Source: CAYOBW01 sp964402115
GTDB lineage: Bacteria; Verrucomicrobiota; Kiritimatiellia; UBA8416; CAYOBW01
DNA length: 56,311 nt
NCBI GenBank assembly: GCA_964402115.1
Contig: CAYOBW010000013.1
Coordinates: forward strand, 1 to 56,311
Direction of reading: 5' to 3'
The notes under the pieces are model-generated. The model was not told where the DNA came from and did not search any database. It worked only from the letters and a program-made list of their open reading frames with translations. The translations under genes were made by a program, and so were the position numbers. Positions 8,122 through 15,435 of this stretch are shown one piece after another; positions within the stretch are counted from its first letter, which is position 1; each line of letters starts with the position of its first letter.

Positions 8122-9882
8122 ATGCACAGAACCACGTCGACCCTGGTTGCCCTGGCTTGCACGATGTTCGTCGCGTTGCCTGCCGTTGCGCAGGACGCCC
8201 CGGCCGGCAAGCCGCGGCCCAACGTCCTCTTCATCGCCGTGGACGACTTGCGGCCGGAACTGGGCTGTTACGGCAACAAGGTCGTCAAGACGCCCCACCT
8301 GGACCGCCTGGCCGCGCGCGGGCTCGTCTTCAACCACGCCTACTGTCAGCAGGCCGTGTGCAGCCCCACGCGCAGTTCGCTGCTGACCGGCCGCCGGCCC
8401 GACGCGACGCGCGTGTGGGACCTGGATACGCATTTCCGCGTTGCCCTGCCGGACGTCGTCACCCTTCCCCAGTACTTCAAGGCCAACGGCTACACCTGCG
8501 TCGCGTTCAACAAGATCTACCACCACGGCTTCGAGGACGGCCGCTCCTGGAGCGAGCCGCACTGGTATCCCAACGGCCAGACGATCGACACCGATCCCGT
8601 GGACTGGACGAAGCGCAGCGTGGTGAAATTCGGCGACGGTGTGCGGGAGTATGTGAAGACCCCGCTGCCGGCGGACAACGACAAGCCGACGGCCGGCAAG
8701 TCCCGCAAACCGCCCAAGGGCGACGCGTTCGAGGTCAGCCCCAAGGGCGACGATGAACTGCCCGACGGCTACACCGCGGCGGTGGCCATCAAGAAGCTGC
8801 ACGAGCTGAAGGGCAAGGGGCAGCCCTTCTTCCTGGCCGTCGGCTTTCTCAAGCCGCACCTGCCCTTTGTCGCGCCGAAGAAGTACTGGGACCTCTATGA
8901 TCCCGACAAGATCCCGGGGCCGGCTACCGACCGCCTGCCCGCCGGCGCGCCGGCTTTCGCCGGGCACGACAACGGCGAGCTTCACTCCTACGCCAACGTG
9001 CCGAAGGGCAACCCGATTCCCGAGGACTTTGCGAGGAAGCTGCGCCACGGCTACTACGCCTGCACCAGCTACACCGACGCCCAGGTCGGACGGCTGCTCG
9101 ACGCGCTGGACCAGGAAGGGCTCGCCGCCAACACCGTGATCGTGTTCTGGGGCGATCACGGGTGGCAGTTGGGCGACCACGGTCTCTGGCACAAGCACAC
9201 CAACTTCGAACTCGCCACCCGCGTGCCGCTGCTCATCAGCGTGCCCTGGCTGAAGACGGCCGGGCGCACGTGCGACGCGCCCGTCGAGTTCGTGGACGTC
9301 TATCCGACGCTGGCCGATGCCTGCGGGCTGGCCATTCCGCCGGGGCTTGACGGCGTGAGCCTCAGGCCGTGGCTCGAGGACCCGGCCTCTCCGGCGGCGA
9401 AAGTGGCCATCAGCCAGTACCCGCGCGGCGGCGGGCAGACCGGCGGCCGCGGGCTGATGGGCTACAGCATCCGTGACGCACGCTGGCGGCTGACGCTGTG
9501 GCGCGATCAGAAGAGTCGCGAAATCGTGGCGACCGAGCTCTACGACGAGCAGAACGACCCCGCCGAAACGGTCAACCTCGCCGGCAAGCCGGAGCACAAG
9601 GCGACCGTGGAAGCGCTGTCGAAACACCTGCCGCCCCCGGTGGAGCCGAAGGCTGCGGGGAAGAAGTCCGAAGCCGCCGCCGTCCAAGCCAAGCCGGCGC
9701 AGGACCGCGCCGCCATGTTCGAGCACAGGGACAAAAACCACGACGGCAAGTTGAGCCGGGAGGAGTTCCTCAACCAACCCAACCCGGACGCAGCCCGCCC
9801 GCGCTTCGACCCCTGGGACCGGGACAAGGACGGGTTCCTGTCGCGCGACGAGTTCGTCAACACGAGCGGAAATGTGCAATGA
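8122..9882 (+). CDS. Iduronate-2-sulfatase-like sulfatase with C-terminal EF-hands
   Basis: This 586-residue exported sulfatase opens the sulfatase/hydrolase operon. Signal peptide MHRTTSTLVALACTMFVALP is followed by VLFIAVDDLRPELGCYG (metal site), CSPTR with Cys at residue 80, WGDHGWQLGDHGLWHKHTN (an iduronate-sulfatase-type segment) and ELYDEQNDPAETVNLA. The C-terminus adds two EF-hand loops, DKNHDGKLSREE near residue 538 and DRDKDGFLSRDE near residue 566, which should bind calcium and are not part of the standard sulfatase fold. I chose ATG 8122 over GTG 8107 because AGAGGA at 8110-8115 is well placed. The stop overlaps the next start as ATGA (9879-9882). The S1_7-like call follows the DDLRPELGCYG and DHGWQLGDHG motifs; the natural substrate is not known and need not be iduronate. 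Confidence 0.92.
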   Translation: MHRTTSTLVALACTMFVALPAVAQDAPAGKPRPNVLFIAVDDLRPELGCYGNKVVKTPHLDRLAARGLVFNHAYCQQAVCSPTRSSLLTGRRPDATRVWDLDTHFRVALPDVVTLPQYFKANGYTCVAFNKIYHHGFEDGRSWSEPHWYPNGQTIDTDPVDWTKRSVVKFGDGVREYVKTPLPADNDKPTAGKSRKPPKGDAFEVSPKGDDELPDGYTAAVAIKKLHELKGKGQPFFLAVGFLKPHLPFVAPKKYWDLYDPDKIPGPATDRLPAGAPAFAGHDNGELHSYANVPKGNPIPEDFARKLRHGYYACTSYTDAQVGRLLDALDQEGLAANTVIVFWGDHGWQLGDHGLWHKHTNFELATRVPLLISVPWLKTAGRTCDAPVEFVDVYPTLADACGLAIPPGLDGVSLRPWLEDPASPAAKVAISQYPRGGGQTGGRGLMGYSIRDARWRLTLWRDQKSREIVATELYDEQNDPAETVNLAGKPEHKATVEALSKHLPPPVEPKAAGKKSEAAAVQAKPAQDRAAMFEHRDKNHDGKLSREEFLNQPNPDAARPRFDPWDRDKDGFLSRDEFVNTSGNVQ

Positions 9883-11336
9883 CCGCCGCGCGGCTGATCA
9901 TGGCCCTGGTCGCGTTGCTGGCGGTGTCGCCGTTCGCGCTGCAAGCCGCGGCCGCTGCGCAGCCGCCCGGCCGGCCGAACGTCATCTTCATCCTGGCCGA
10001 CGACCTGGGCTGGACCGACCTCGCCGTGCAAGGCTCGAAGTACTACGAGACGCCGAACATCGACCGGCTGGCCGCGCAGGGGCTGCGCTTCTCCGCCTAT
10101 CACAACTGCCAGAACTGCGCGCCCACGCGCGCCGCGCTGATGAGCGGGCAGTACGGCCCGCGCACCGGCGTCTACACGGTCGGCGGCATCGACCGCTTCA
10201 ACTGGCAGTCGCGTCCGCTGCGGCCGGTGGACAACGTCGAGAAGCTGCCGCTCGACCGGGTTACCGTGGCGCAGGCGCTGAAAAACGCCGGCTATGCCAC
10301 GGGGATGTTCGGCAAGTGGCACCTTGGCGATGACGCGGAGCATCACCCGAAAGCGCGCGGGTTCGAGGAGGCGATCGTCTCGATGGGCGTCCACTTCGGT
10401 TTCGACACGAAGCCGAAGACCGAGCATCCGCAGGGACAGTACCTGGCCGATTTCCTCACCGACAAGGCGGCCGACTTCATCCGGCGGCACAAGGACGGTC
10501 CGTTCTTCCTCTACCTGCCGCACTTCGGCGTGCACGCGCCGTACCAGGCAAAAGAGGCGCTGATCGGGCACTTCAAGCCGAAGCCGGCGTCCGGCGGCCA
10601 CGGCGATCCGACGTACGCGGCGATGATCGCGAGCGTGGACGAAAGCGTGGGCAGGATCAGCGCGCTGCTCGATGAACAGGGACTCGCGGACAACACCGTG
10701 CTGATCTTCTCGAGCGACAACGGTGGCGTCGGCGGCTACGCGGGCGAAGGGATCACGAAGGCCCACGGCATCACCGACAACGCGCCGCTGCGCAGCGGCA
10801 AAGGCAGCCTTTACGAAGGCGGCACACGGGTGCCGTTTATCGTGCGCTGGCCCGGCGTGACGAAGCCGGGGTCGACCACCGACGTGCCTGTCATCCATGT
10901 GGACCTCTACCCCACCTTTCTGGAGATCGCCGGGGCGAAGGCGCCGGCCAACCACACGCTCGACGGCGTGAGCCTCGTGCCGCTGCTGCGCGACGGGAAC
11001 GCGAGCTTGCAGCGCGAGGCGATCTACCAGCACTTCCCCGGCTACCTCGGCATCGGGCAGAACCAGTGGCGAACGACGCCCGTGGGGACCATCCAGGCCG
11101 GCGACTGGAAGCTCATGGAGTTCTTCGAGGACCACCGATTCGAACTCTACAACCTGCGCGACGACCTGGGTGAGCGGACCAACCTCGCGGCGCAGATGCC
11201 CGAGAGGGTGCAGGTGCTTTCGGCGAAAATGAGCGCCTGGCGGAAGGCAGTCAACGCGCCCATGCCGACGCCCAACAGGGGCAACGGCGCGCTTCCCGCC
11301 GGAAAGCGGGGCAAAGGTGGGAGGAAAACGAAATGA
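9879..11336 (+). CDS. Exported sulfatase (S1 family, CAPTR motif)
   Basis: This 485-residue enzyme has a signal peptide (MTAARLIMALVALLAVSPFA) and the catalytic landmarks of arylsulfatases: FILADDLGWTDLAVQGSKYY, the formylglycine site CAPTR with Cys at residue 80, GMFGKWHLGD, YLPHFGVHAPYQAK, FSSDNGGVGGY and FELYNLRDDLGERTNLA. The C-terminal tail is short and very basic (KRGKGGRKTK). The pattern resembles S1_16-type enzymes, several of which act on galactose sulfates, but that assignment is tentative. The start overlaps the preceding sulfatase stop (ATGA at 9879), and the stop overlaps the next gene (ATGA at 11333), indicating translational coupling within one operon. Confidence 0.93.
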   Translation: MTAARLIMALVALLAVSPFALQAAAAAQPPGRPNVIFILADDLGWTDLAVQGSKYYETPNIDRLAAQGLRFSAYHNCQNCAPTRAALMSGQYGPRTGVYTVGGIDRFNWQSRPLRPVDNVEKLPLDRVTVAQALKNAGYATGMFGKWHLGDDAEHHPKARGFEEAIVSMGVHFGFDTKPKTEHPQGQYLADFLTDKAADFIRRHKDGPFFLYLPHFGVHAPYQAKEALIGHFKPKPASGGHGDPTYAAMIASVDESVGRISALLDEQGLADNTVLIFSSDNGGVGGYAGEGITKAHGITDNAPLRSGKGSLYEGGTRVPFIVRWPGVTKPGSTTDVPVIHVDLYPTFLEIAGAKAPANHTLDGVSLVPLLRDGNASLQREAIYQHFPGYLGIGQNQWRTTPVGTIQAGDWKLMEFFEDHRFELYNLRDDLGERTNLAAQMPERVQVLSAKMSAWRKAVNAPMPTPNRGNGALPAGKRGKGGRKTK

Positions 11337-13066
11337 ACCTGAAACAGACGGTCGGGATTTGCGCGGTGTTGCTGGTGATCCCGCTGGCCGCGCGGTGCGG
11401 CGATGCGCCTGCCGGCGGCAGTGTCAGCCTTGGCGGCGAGGTGGGTGCGGCGGCCGAAGCCTCCATCGGCCGCTTTCGCGCCGCGCCCTACGATTCCCTG
11501 GCCTGGCTGCGCGCCGACCTCACGGGCGAGCGGGTATCGGAGTTCGACGAGAAGTGGGGCCACATCCAGAACCGGCCCTTCAAGAACTACTCGGGCGATA
11601 TCTCGGGCCGCTTCATCGAGATCATGGCGTTGAACTCGAGCGGGTCTTACGACGTGCACCCCGCGCTCAAGGAGTTGCTCGCGGACGTGCCGAAACACCA
11701 GCGTTCGGGCGGCTACTTCGCTGCTTCCGGGACTATCGACTGGCAGCAGCCCATCGACTTCACGGGCAAAGGGGGCGGCGCCATGATGCCGGCGCTGTGG
11801 GGCAATGCCCGCCTGCTGTGCGGCCTGGTGGAGGCGACCCGCGCCTTCGACGCTGTGGCCCTGCTGGTGACCGCCCGGAAACTCGGCGATTTCTACGTGG
11901 GCCTTGTTCCCCGTTTTGCCGACCCGGCGCGCCTGGCCGAGTACACCGGCGGGGACACCTACGCCGCGGGCTACGTGACGTGCTACTTCCCGGCCATGGA
12001 GGGCCTGGTCAAGCTCCGCGCGCTTACCGGCGAGCGCAAATACCTCGACACGGCCATCAAGATGGCGGCGTTCTACAAGACCTTCGACCGCCTGCCCATC
12101 GACCACGCCCACGGCATGCTCTGCAACCAGGTGTCGCTGCTGCTGCTCTACGAGGCGACGAAGGATGCGCAGTACCTGGAACGCGTCGAGAAACGCTGGA
12201 CGGCGCTGGTGGAGGGCGGCTACGTGAATCCCGCCGGCGGCATCCTGGAGAAGTGCCGGGTGGCGTTCGAACGGGACGAGGGCTGCGCCATCGCCGACTG
12301 GCTGCGCCTGAACCTGGAGCTGGCACGGGTCACCGGCAAGGGGTGCTACTTCGCGATGGCCGAGCGCACGCTGCACAACCACTTGCTGCAGAACCAGGCG
12401 CCGACGGGCGGTTTCGGGCATCGCCACATCCTCTGCGATGCGGCGGGTCCTGTCGGCTTCGAAGGCCGCATCGAGGAGGCGACCTGGTGCTGCACCTTCC
12501 ACGGGCAGTTGGGTTTCGTCAGCCTGCGGGCCCATCTCACCGCCGACACGGCTGCGGTCCTCACCAGCAACTTCGCCCTGGATTTCACGCGGACGGATGC
12601 AGCCGGGACGGTGGTTTCCGAGATCCGGCCGGCCGCGGGCGCCGGCGAGGTGCTGCGCCAGTGCATTCGCCTCGGCGGTCTGCCCCCCAAGGTTATACGG
12701 GCACGCCAGCCGCACTGGGCCGACGCCGTTACGGCGCTGGATGCCGCCGGCAAGGCCCTGCCCCTGGTTGCCAAGGATGGGTATGTCGCCACGAGCCGGC
12801 CGGTGTCCGAGGTGGTCTTCATCTTCGCCGGCGGGGTTTACGCCGAGAACCGGCTCTGCGAGCGCCTGCCAGCCGGTCCCGTTGCCGGCGCCCCCTGCGT
12901 GCTCGGGTTCGGGCCCAAGGTGCTGGCGACGCCCGGCCGCACCGCGGCCATGCCCCGCTGGCCCTCGTCCCTCGCGCAGTTGCAGGAGCAGGGAATGGTT
13001 CCCTTCGCCGCCGCCATGCGCCGGCAGGATTGCTGCTTCGTCTGCACGGGAGGAAAGACGCCATGA
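11333..13066 (+). CDS. GH127-family beta-L-arabinofuranosidase-like enzyme (DUF1680)
   Basis: This is a 577-residue (alpha/alpha)6-barrel enzyme of the GH127 type, expected to release beta-linked L-arabinofuranose. The zinc/thiolate site is visible: Glu316-x-Cys318 in RDEGCAIADWLRLNLEL and Cys386-Cys387 in EATWCCTFHGQLGF. This matches the Glu/Cys/Cys/Cys arrangement of the characterised GH127 enzyme HypBA1, where the second Cys pair supplies the nucleophile. NVSL-type helices, DHAHGMLCNQVSLLLLYE and AERTLHNHLLQNQ, also fit the family. MNLKQTVGICAVLLVIPLAA acts as a signal peptide. It is coupled by ATGA to a sulfatase on each side. Related families (GH137-like, GH142, GH146) share the fold, so the exact linkage is uncertain. 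Confidence 0.82.
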   Translation: MNLKQTVGICAVLLVIPLAARCGDAPAGGSVSLGGEVGAAAEASIGRFRAAPYDSLAWLRADLTGERVSEFDEKWGHIQNRPFKNYSGDISGRFIEIMALNSSGSYDVHPALKELLADVPKHQRSGGYFAASGTIDWQQPIDFTGKGGGAMMPALWGNARLLCGLVEATRAFDAVALLVTARKLGDFYVGLVPRFADPARLAEYTGGDTYAAGYVTCYFPAMEGLVKLRALTGERKYLDTAIKMAAFYKTFDRLPIDHAHGMLCNQVSLLLLYEATKDAQYLERVEKRWTALVEGGYVNPAGGILEKCRVAFERDEGCAIADWLRLNLELARVTGKGCYFAMAERTLHNHLLQNQAPTGGFGHRHILCDAAGPVGFEGRIEEATWCCTFHGQLGFVSLRAHLTADTAAVLTSNFALDFTRTDAAGTVVSEIRPAAGAGEVLRQCIRLGGLPPKVIRARQPHWADAVTALDAAGKALPLVAKDGYVATSRPVSEVVFIFAGGVYAENRLCERLPAGPVAGAPCVLGFGPKVLATPGRTAAMPRWPSSLAQLQEQGMVPFAAAMRRQDCCFVCTGGKTP

Positions 13067-14502
13067 CGCAACCCCGGACGATCATTGCCTTGGCCGCTTT
13101 GCTGCTGGCGCCGCTGGCCGCGCGGTCCGCGGACGAAGCCCGGCCGAATGTCCTCTTCCTCTTTGCCGACGACCAGCGGGCGGACACCATTGGGGCGCTG
13201 GGCAACCCCGCCATCCGGACGCCGAACCTCGACCGGCTGGCGAAGGCGGGGGTCGCTTTCAGCCGCGCCTACATGCAGGGCGGCCTGCAGGGCGCCACAT
13301 GCGTGCCGTCGCGCGCCATGCTGCTGTCGGGGCAGCCGCTCTTCCGCGTCGATGAGGGCCTGAAGCGCGACGAGACCTGGCCCGCTGCCTTCGGGCGGGC
13401 CGGCTACACCACCTTCATGAGCGGCAAGTGGCACAACGGCAGCGCAGCCCTGTCTGCCAGCTTTCAGCAGGCCCGGTCGGTGTTCGTGGGCGGCATGACC
13501 AATCCGCTCAAGGCGCAGCTCAGTGACCTTGTCGATGGCAAGCTCACCCAGGCGCAGCTCGCGCCGAAGCACGCCTGCGAGGTTTTCGCCGACGAGGCCA
13601 TCCGGTTCATGCGCGAGCACAAGGGCGGCCCGTTTCTCTGCTACGTGCCGTTCGATGCGCCGCACGATCCGCACGTGGTGCCGGAGGGGTTCCCTGTCAG
13701 CTACGAAGCCGACAAGCAGCCGCTGCCCCCCAATTCTCTCCCGCAGCATCCGTGGGACAACGGGGAGATGACCATCCGCGACGAGGGGCTTCTGCCCTGG
13801 CCGCGCACGGCGGAGAACGTGCGCGCCTTCAACGCCGAGTACTACCGCTACATCTCCTACCTCGATGCGCAGATCGGCCGCGTGCTCGACGCGCTGGAGG
13901 CTTCGCCCTTCGCGAAGAACACGTTCATCGTCTTCGCCGCCGACTCCGGCGTGGCGCGTGGCAGCCACGGGCTCATCGGCAAGCAGAACTGCTACGAACA
14001 CTCCATGCGCGTGCCGCTCATCGTCGCCGGCCCCGGCTTGCCCGCCGGCCGGCGGACGGAGGCCATGTGTTACCTGTTCGACGTGTTCCCCACGCTGGGC
14101 AAGCTCTGCAACGTTCCCGCGCCGAAGGCCAGCGAGGGGCTCGATGTCAGCGCCGTGCTGCGCGATCCGGCGCTGCCCGCGCGGGCGAGCATCCTGCTCG
14201 GGTACCGGAATGTCCAGCGCGCCATCCGCGATACGCGCTGGAAGCTGATCCGGTACCCGCTCGTCAACCGTACCCAGCTTTTCGACCTGCAGGCCGATCC
14301 GGACGAGATCACGAACCTCGCCGAAAGGCCCGAACACGCTGGCAAGGTGCGCGAGCTGCTGGCTCTGCTGGCGGCGCAGCAACGCGAGTTCGGCGATGCG
14401 GCGGCGCTGACCGTCGCGGAGCCGAAGCCCGCCGACTGGACGCCGCCCGCCAGGGGGGCGAAGCCGGCGGGCCAGAAGAAGGGTAGGGGGGCTCAGCCAT
14501 GA
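13063..14502 (+). CDS. Exported sulfatase (S1 family, CVPSR motif)
   Basis: This 479-residue sulfatase has signal peptide MTQPRTIIALAALLLAPLAA. Next come VLFLFADDQRADTIGALG and a formylglycine site with Ser at the fourth position, CVPSR (Cys at residue 80). It continues with FMSGKWHNG, YVPFDAPHDPHVVP, DAQIGRVLDALE, FAADSGVARGSHGLIGKQN and LFDLQADPDEITNLAERPEH. DDQRADTIGALG and HGLIGKQNCYEHSMRVP are typical of choline-sulfatase-like or heparan-type S1 subfamilies. GGGAGGAAAG at 13048-13057 provides a strong ribosome site before ATG 13063, even though the start overlaps the GH127 stop (ATGA). The C-terminus ends in a lysine/glycine-rich tail. It is the third sulfatase of this operon. Confidence 0.92.
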   Translation: MTQPRTIIALAALLLAPLAARSADEARPNVLFLFADDQRADTIGALGNPAIRTPNLDRLAKAGVAFSRAYMQGGLQGATCVPSRAMLLSGQPLFRVDEGLKRDETWPAAFGRAGYTTFMSGKWHNGSAALSASFQQARSVFVGGMTNPLKAQLSDLVDGKLTQAQLAPKHACEVFADEAIRFMREHKGGPFLCYVPFDAPHDPHVVPEGFPVSYEADKQPLPPNSLPQHPWDNGEMTIRDEGLLPWPRTAENVRAFNAEYYRYISYLDAQIGRVLDALEASPFAKNTFIVFAADSGVARGSHGLIGKQNCYEHSMRVPLIVAGPGLPAGRRTEAMCYLFDVFPTLGKLCNVPAPKASEGLDVSAVLRDPALPARASILLGYRNVQRAIRDTRWKLIRYPLVNRTQLFDLQADPDEITNLAERPEHAGKVRELLALLAAQQREFGDAAALTVAEPKPADWTPPARGAKPAGQKKGRGAQP

Positions 14503-15374
14503 GATGCACGTTTGTGAACCTGGCGGCCAGCCTGCTGGTCGCCGCGTCGGCCTCGGGCGCGGGCGAGACGCTGTCCGCGCAAGCCGCCGACATGCTCATC
14601 TACAAGCGCGGTGGGGGGCGTGAGCTGAAGCTGTACATCGACAAGCCCGCGAACTGGCTGCCGACGGACAAGCGGCCGGCGATCGTCTTCTATTTCGGCG
14701 GCGGGTGGGTGGGCGGGAGCCCGACGCAGTTCCTCAAGCAAAGCGAGTACCTCGCGACGCGTGGCCTGGTCGGCGTGCGTGTGGAGTACCGCACCATCCC
14801 GGCCGGCGACAAGGGGCCGCCGACCGTCTGCTGCCACGACGCGAAGTCGGCCCTGCGCTACGTCCGCGCCCAGGCCGCCAAGCTGGGCATCGACCCGCAG
14901 CGCATCGCGGCGGCAGGCGGGTCGGCGGGCGGGCACCTGGCCGCCTTCACGGGCCTCGTGCCCGGGTTGGACGATCCGCAGGACGACCTGGCGGTTTCGT
15001 GCAGGCCGAACGCGCTGGTACTGTTCAATCCCGTTTTCGACAACGGCCCGAGCCAGTGGGGGCACGCGCGCGTGGGCGAGCGTTATCGCGAGTTCTCGCC
15101 GGCGCACAACGTGACGAAGGACGCCCCGCCCACCATCGTCTTCCTGGGTGACGGCGACAAGCTCATCCCGGTGGATGTGCTGCGCAAGTTCGAGACAGCC
15201 ATGCAGCAGGCGGGTGTCCGGTGCGAGGCCCGCGTGTATCCCGGAGCGGGCCATGGTTTCTTCAATAAGGACGCCGCGGCGGCGCCGTGGTTCACGCAGA
15301 CGCTCATCGAAACGGACAAGTTCCTCGCCTCTCTCGGCTGGCTGACGGGCGCGCCCTCGCTGCGCGTCCCGTGA
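14499..15374 (+). CDS. Alpha/beta-hydrolase carbohydrate esterase
   Basis: This 291-residue exported alpha/beta hydrolase of the acetyl-esterase/BD-FAE-like group would remove acetyl or aryl ester groups from the target polysaccharide. Visible features are an oxyanion segment YFGGGWVGGSPTQF, the nucleophile elbow GGSAGG with Ser142, a likely acid Asp218 or Asp220 in LGDGDKLIP, and the catalytic His252 in PGAGHGF. A signal peptide covers about the first 22 residues. The start overlaps the sulfatase stop as ATGA (14499). The rhamnosidase follows after 61 bp. Position between sulfatases and GH78 fits a debranching role; the acyl group attacked is inference. Confidence 0.88.
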   Translation: MRCTFVNLAASLLVAASASGAGETLSAQAADMLIYKRGGGRELKLYIDKPANWLPTDKRPAIVFYFGGGWVGGSPTQFLKQSEYLATRGLVGVRVEYRTIPAGDKGPPTVCCHDAKSALRYVRAQAAKLGIDPQRIAAAGGSAGGHLAAFTGLVPGLDDPQDDLAVSCRPNALVLFNPVFDNGPSQWGHARVGERYREFSPAHNVTKDAPPTIVFLGDGDKLIPVDVLRKFETAMQQAGVRCEARVYPGAGHGFFNKDAAAAPWFTQTLIETDKFLASLGWLTGAPSLRVP

Positions 15375-15435
15375 AGCGCCGTTGCATGTTTCAGGCCAGT
15401 GTGACGCGAGGGGGAAGGCGCAGGAGTCAGCAGAT

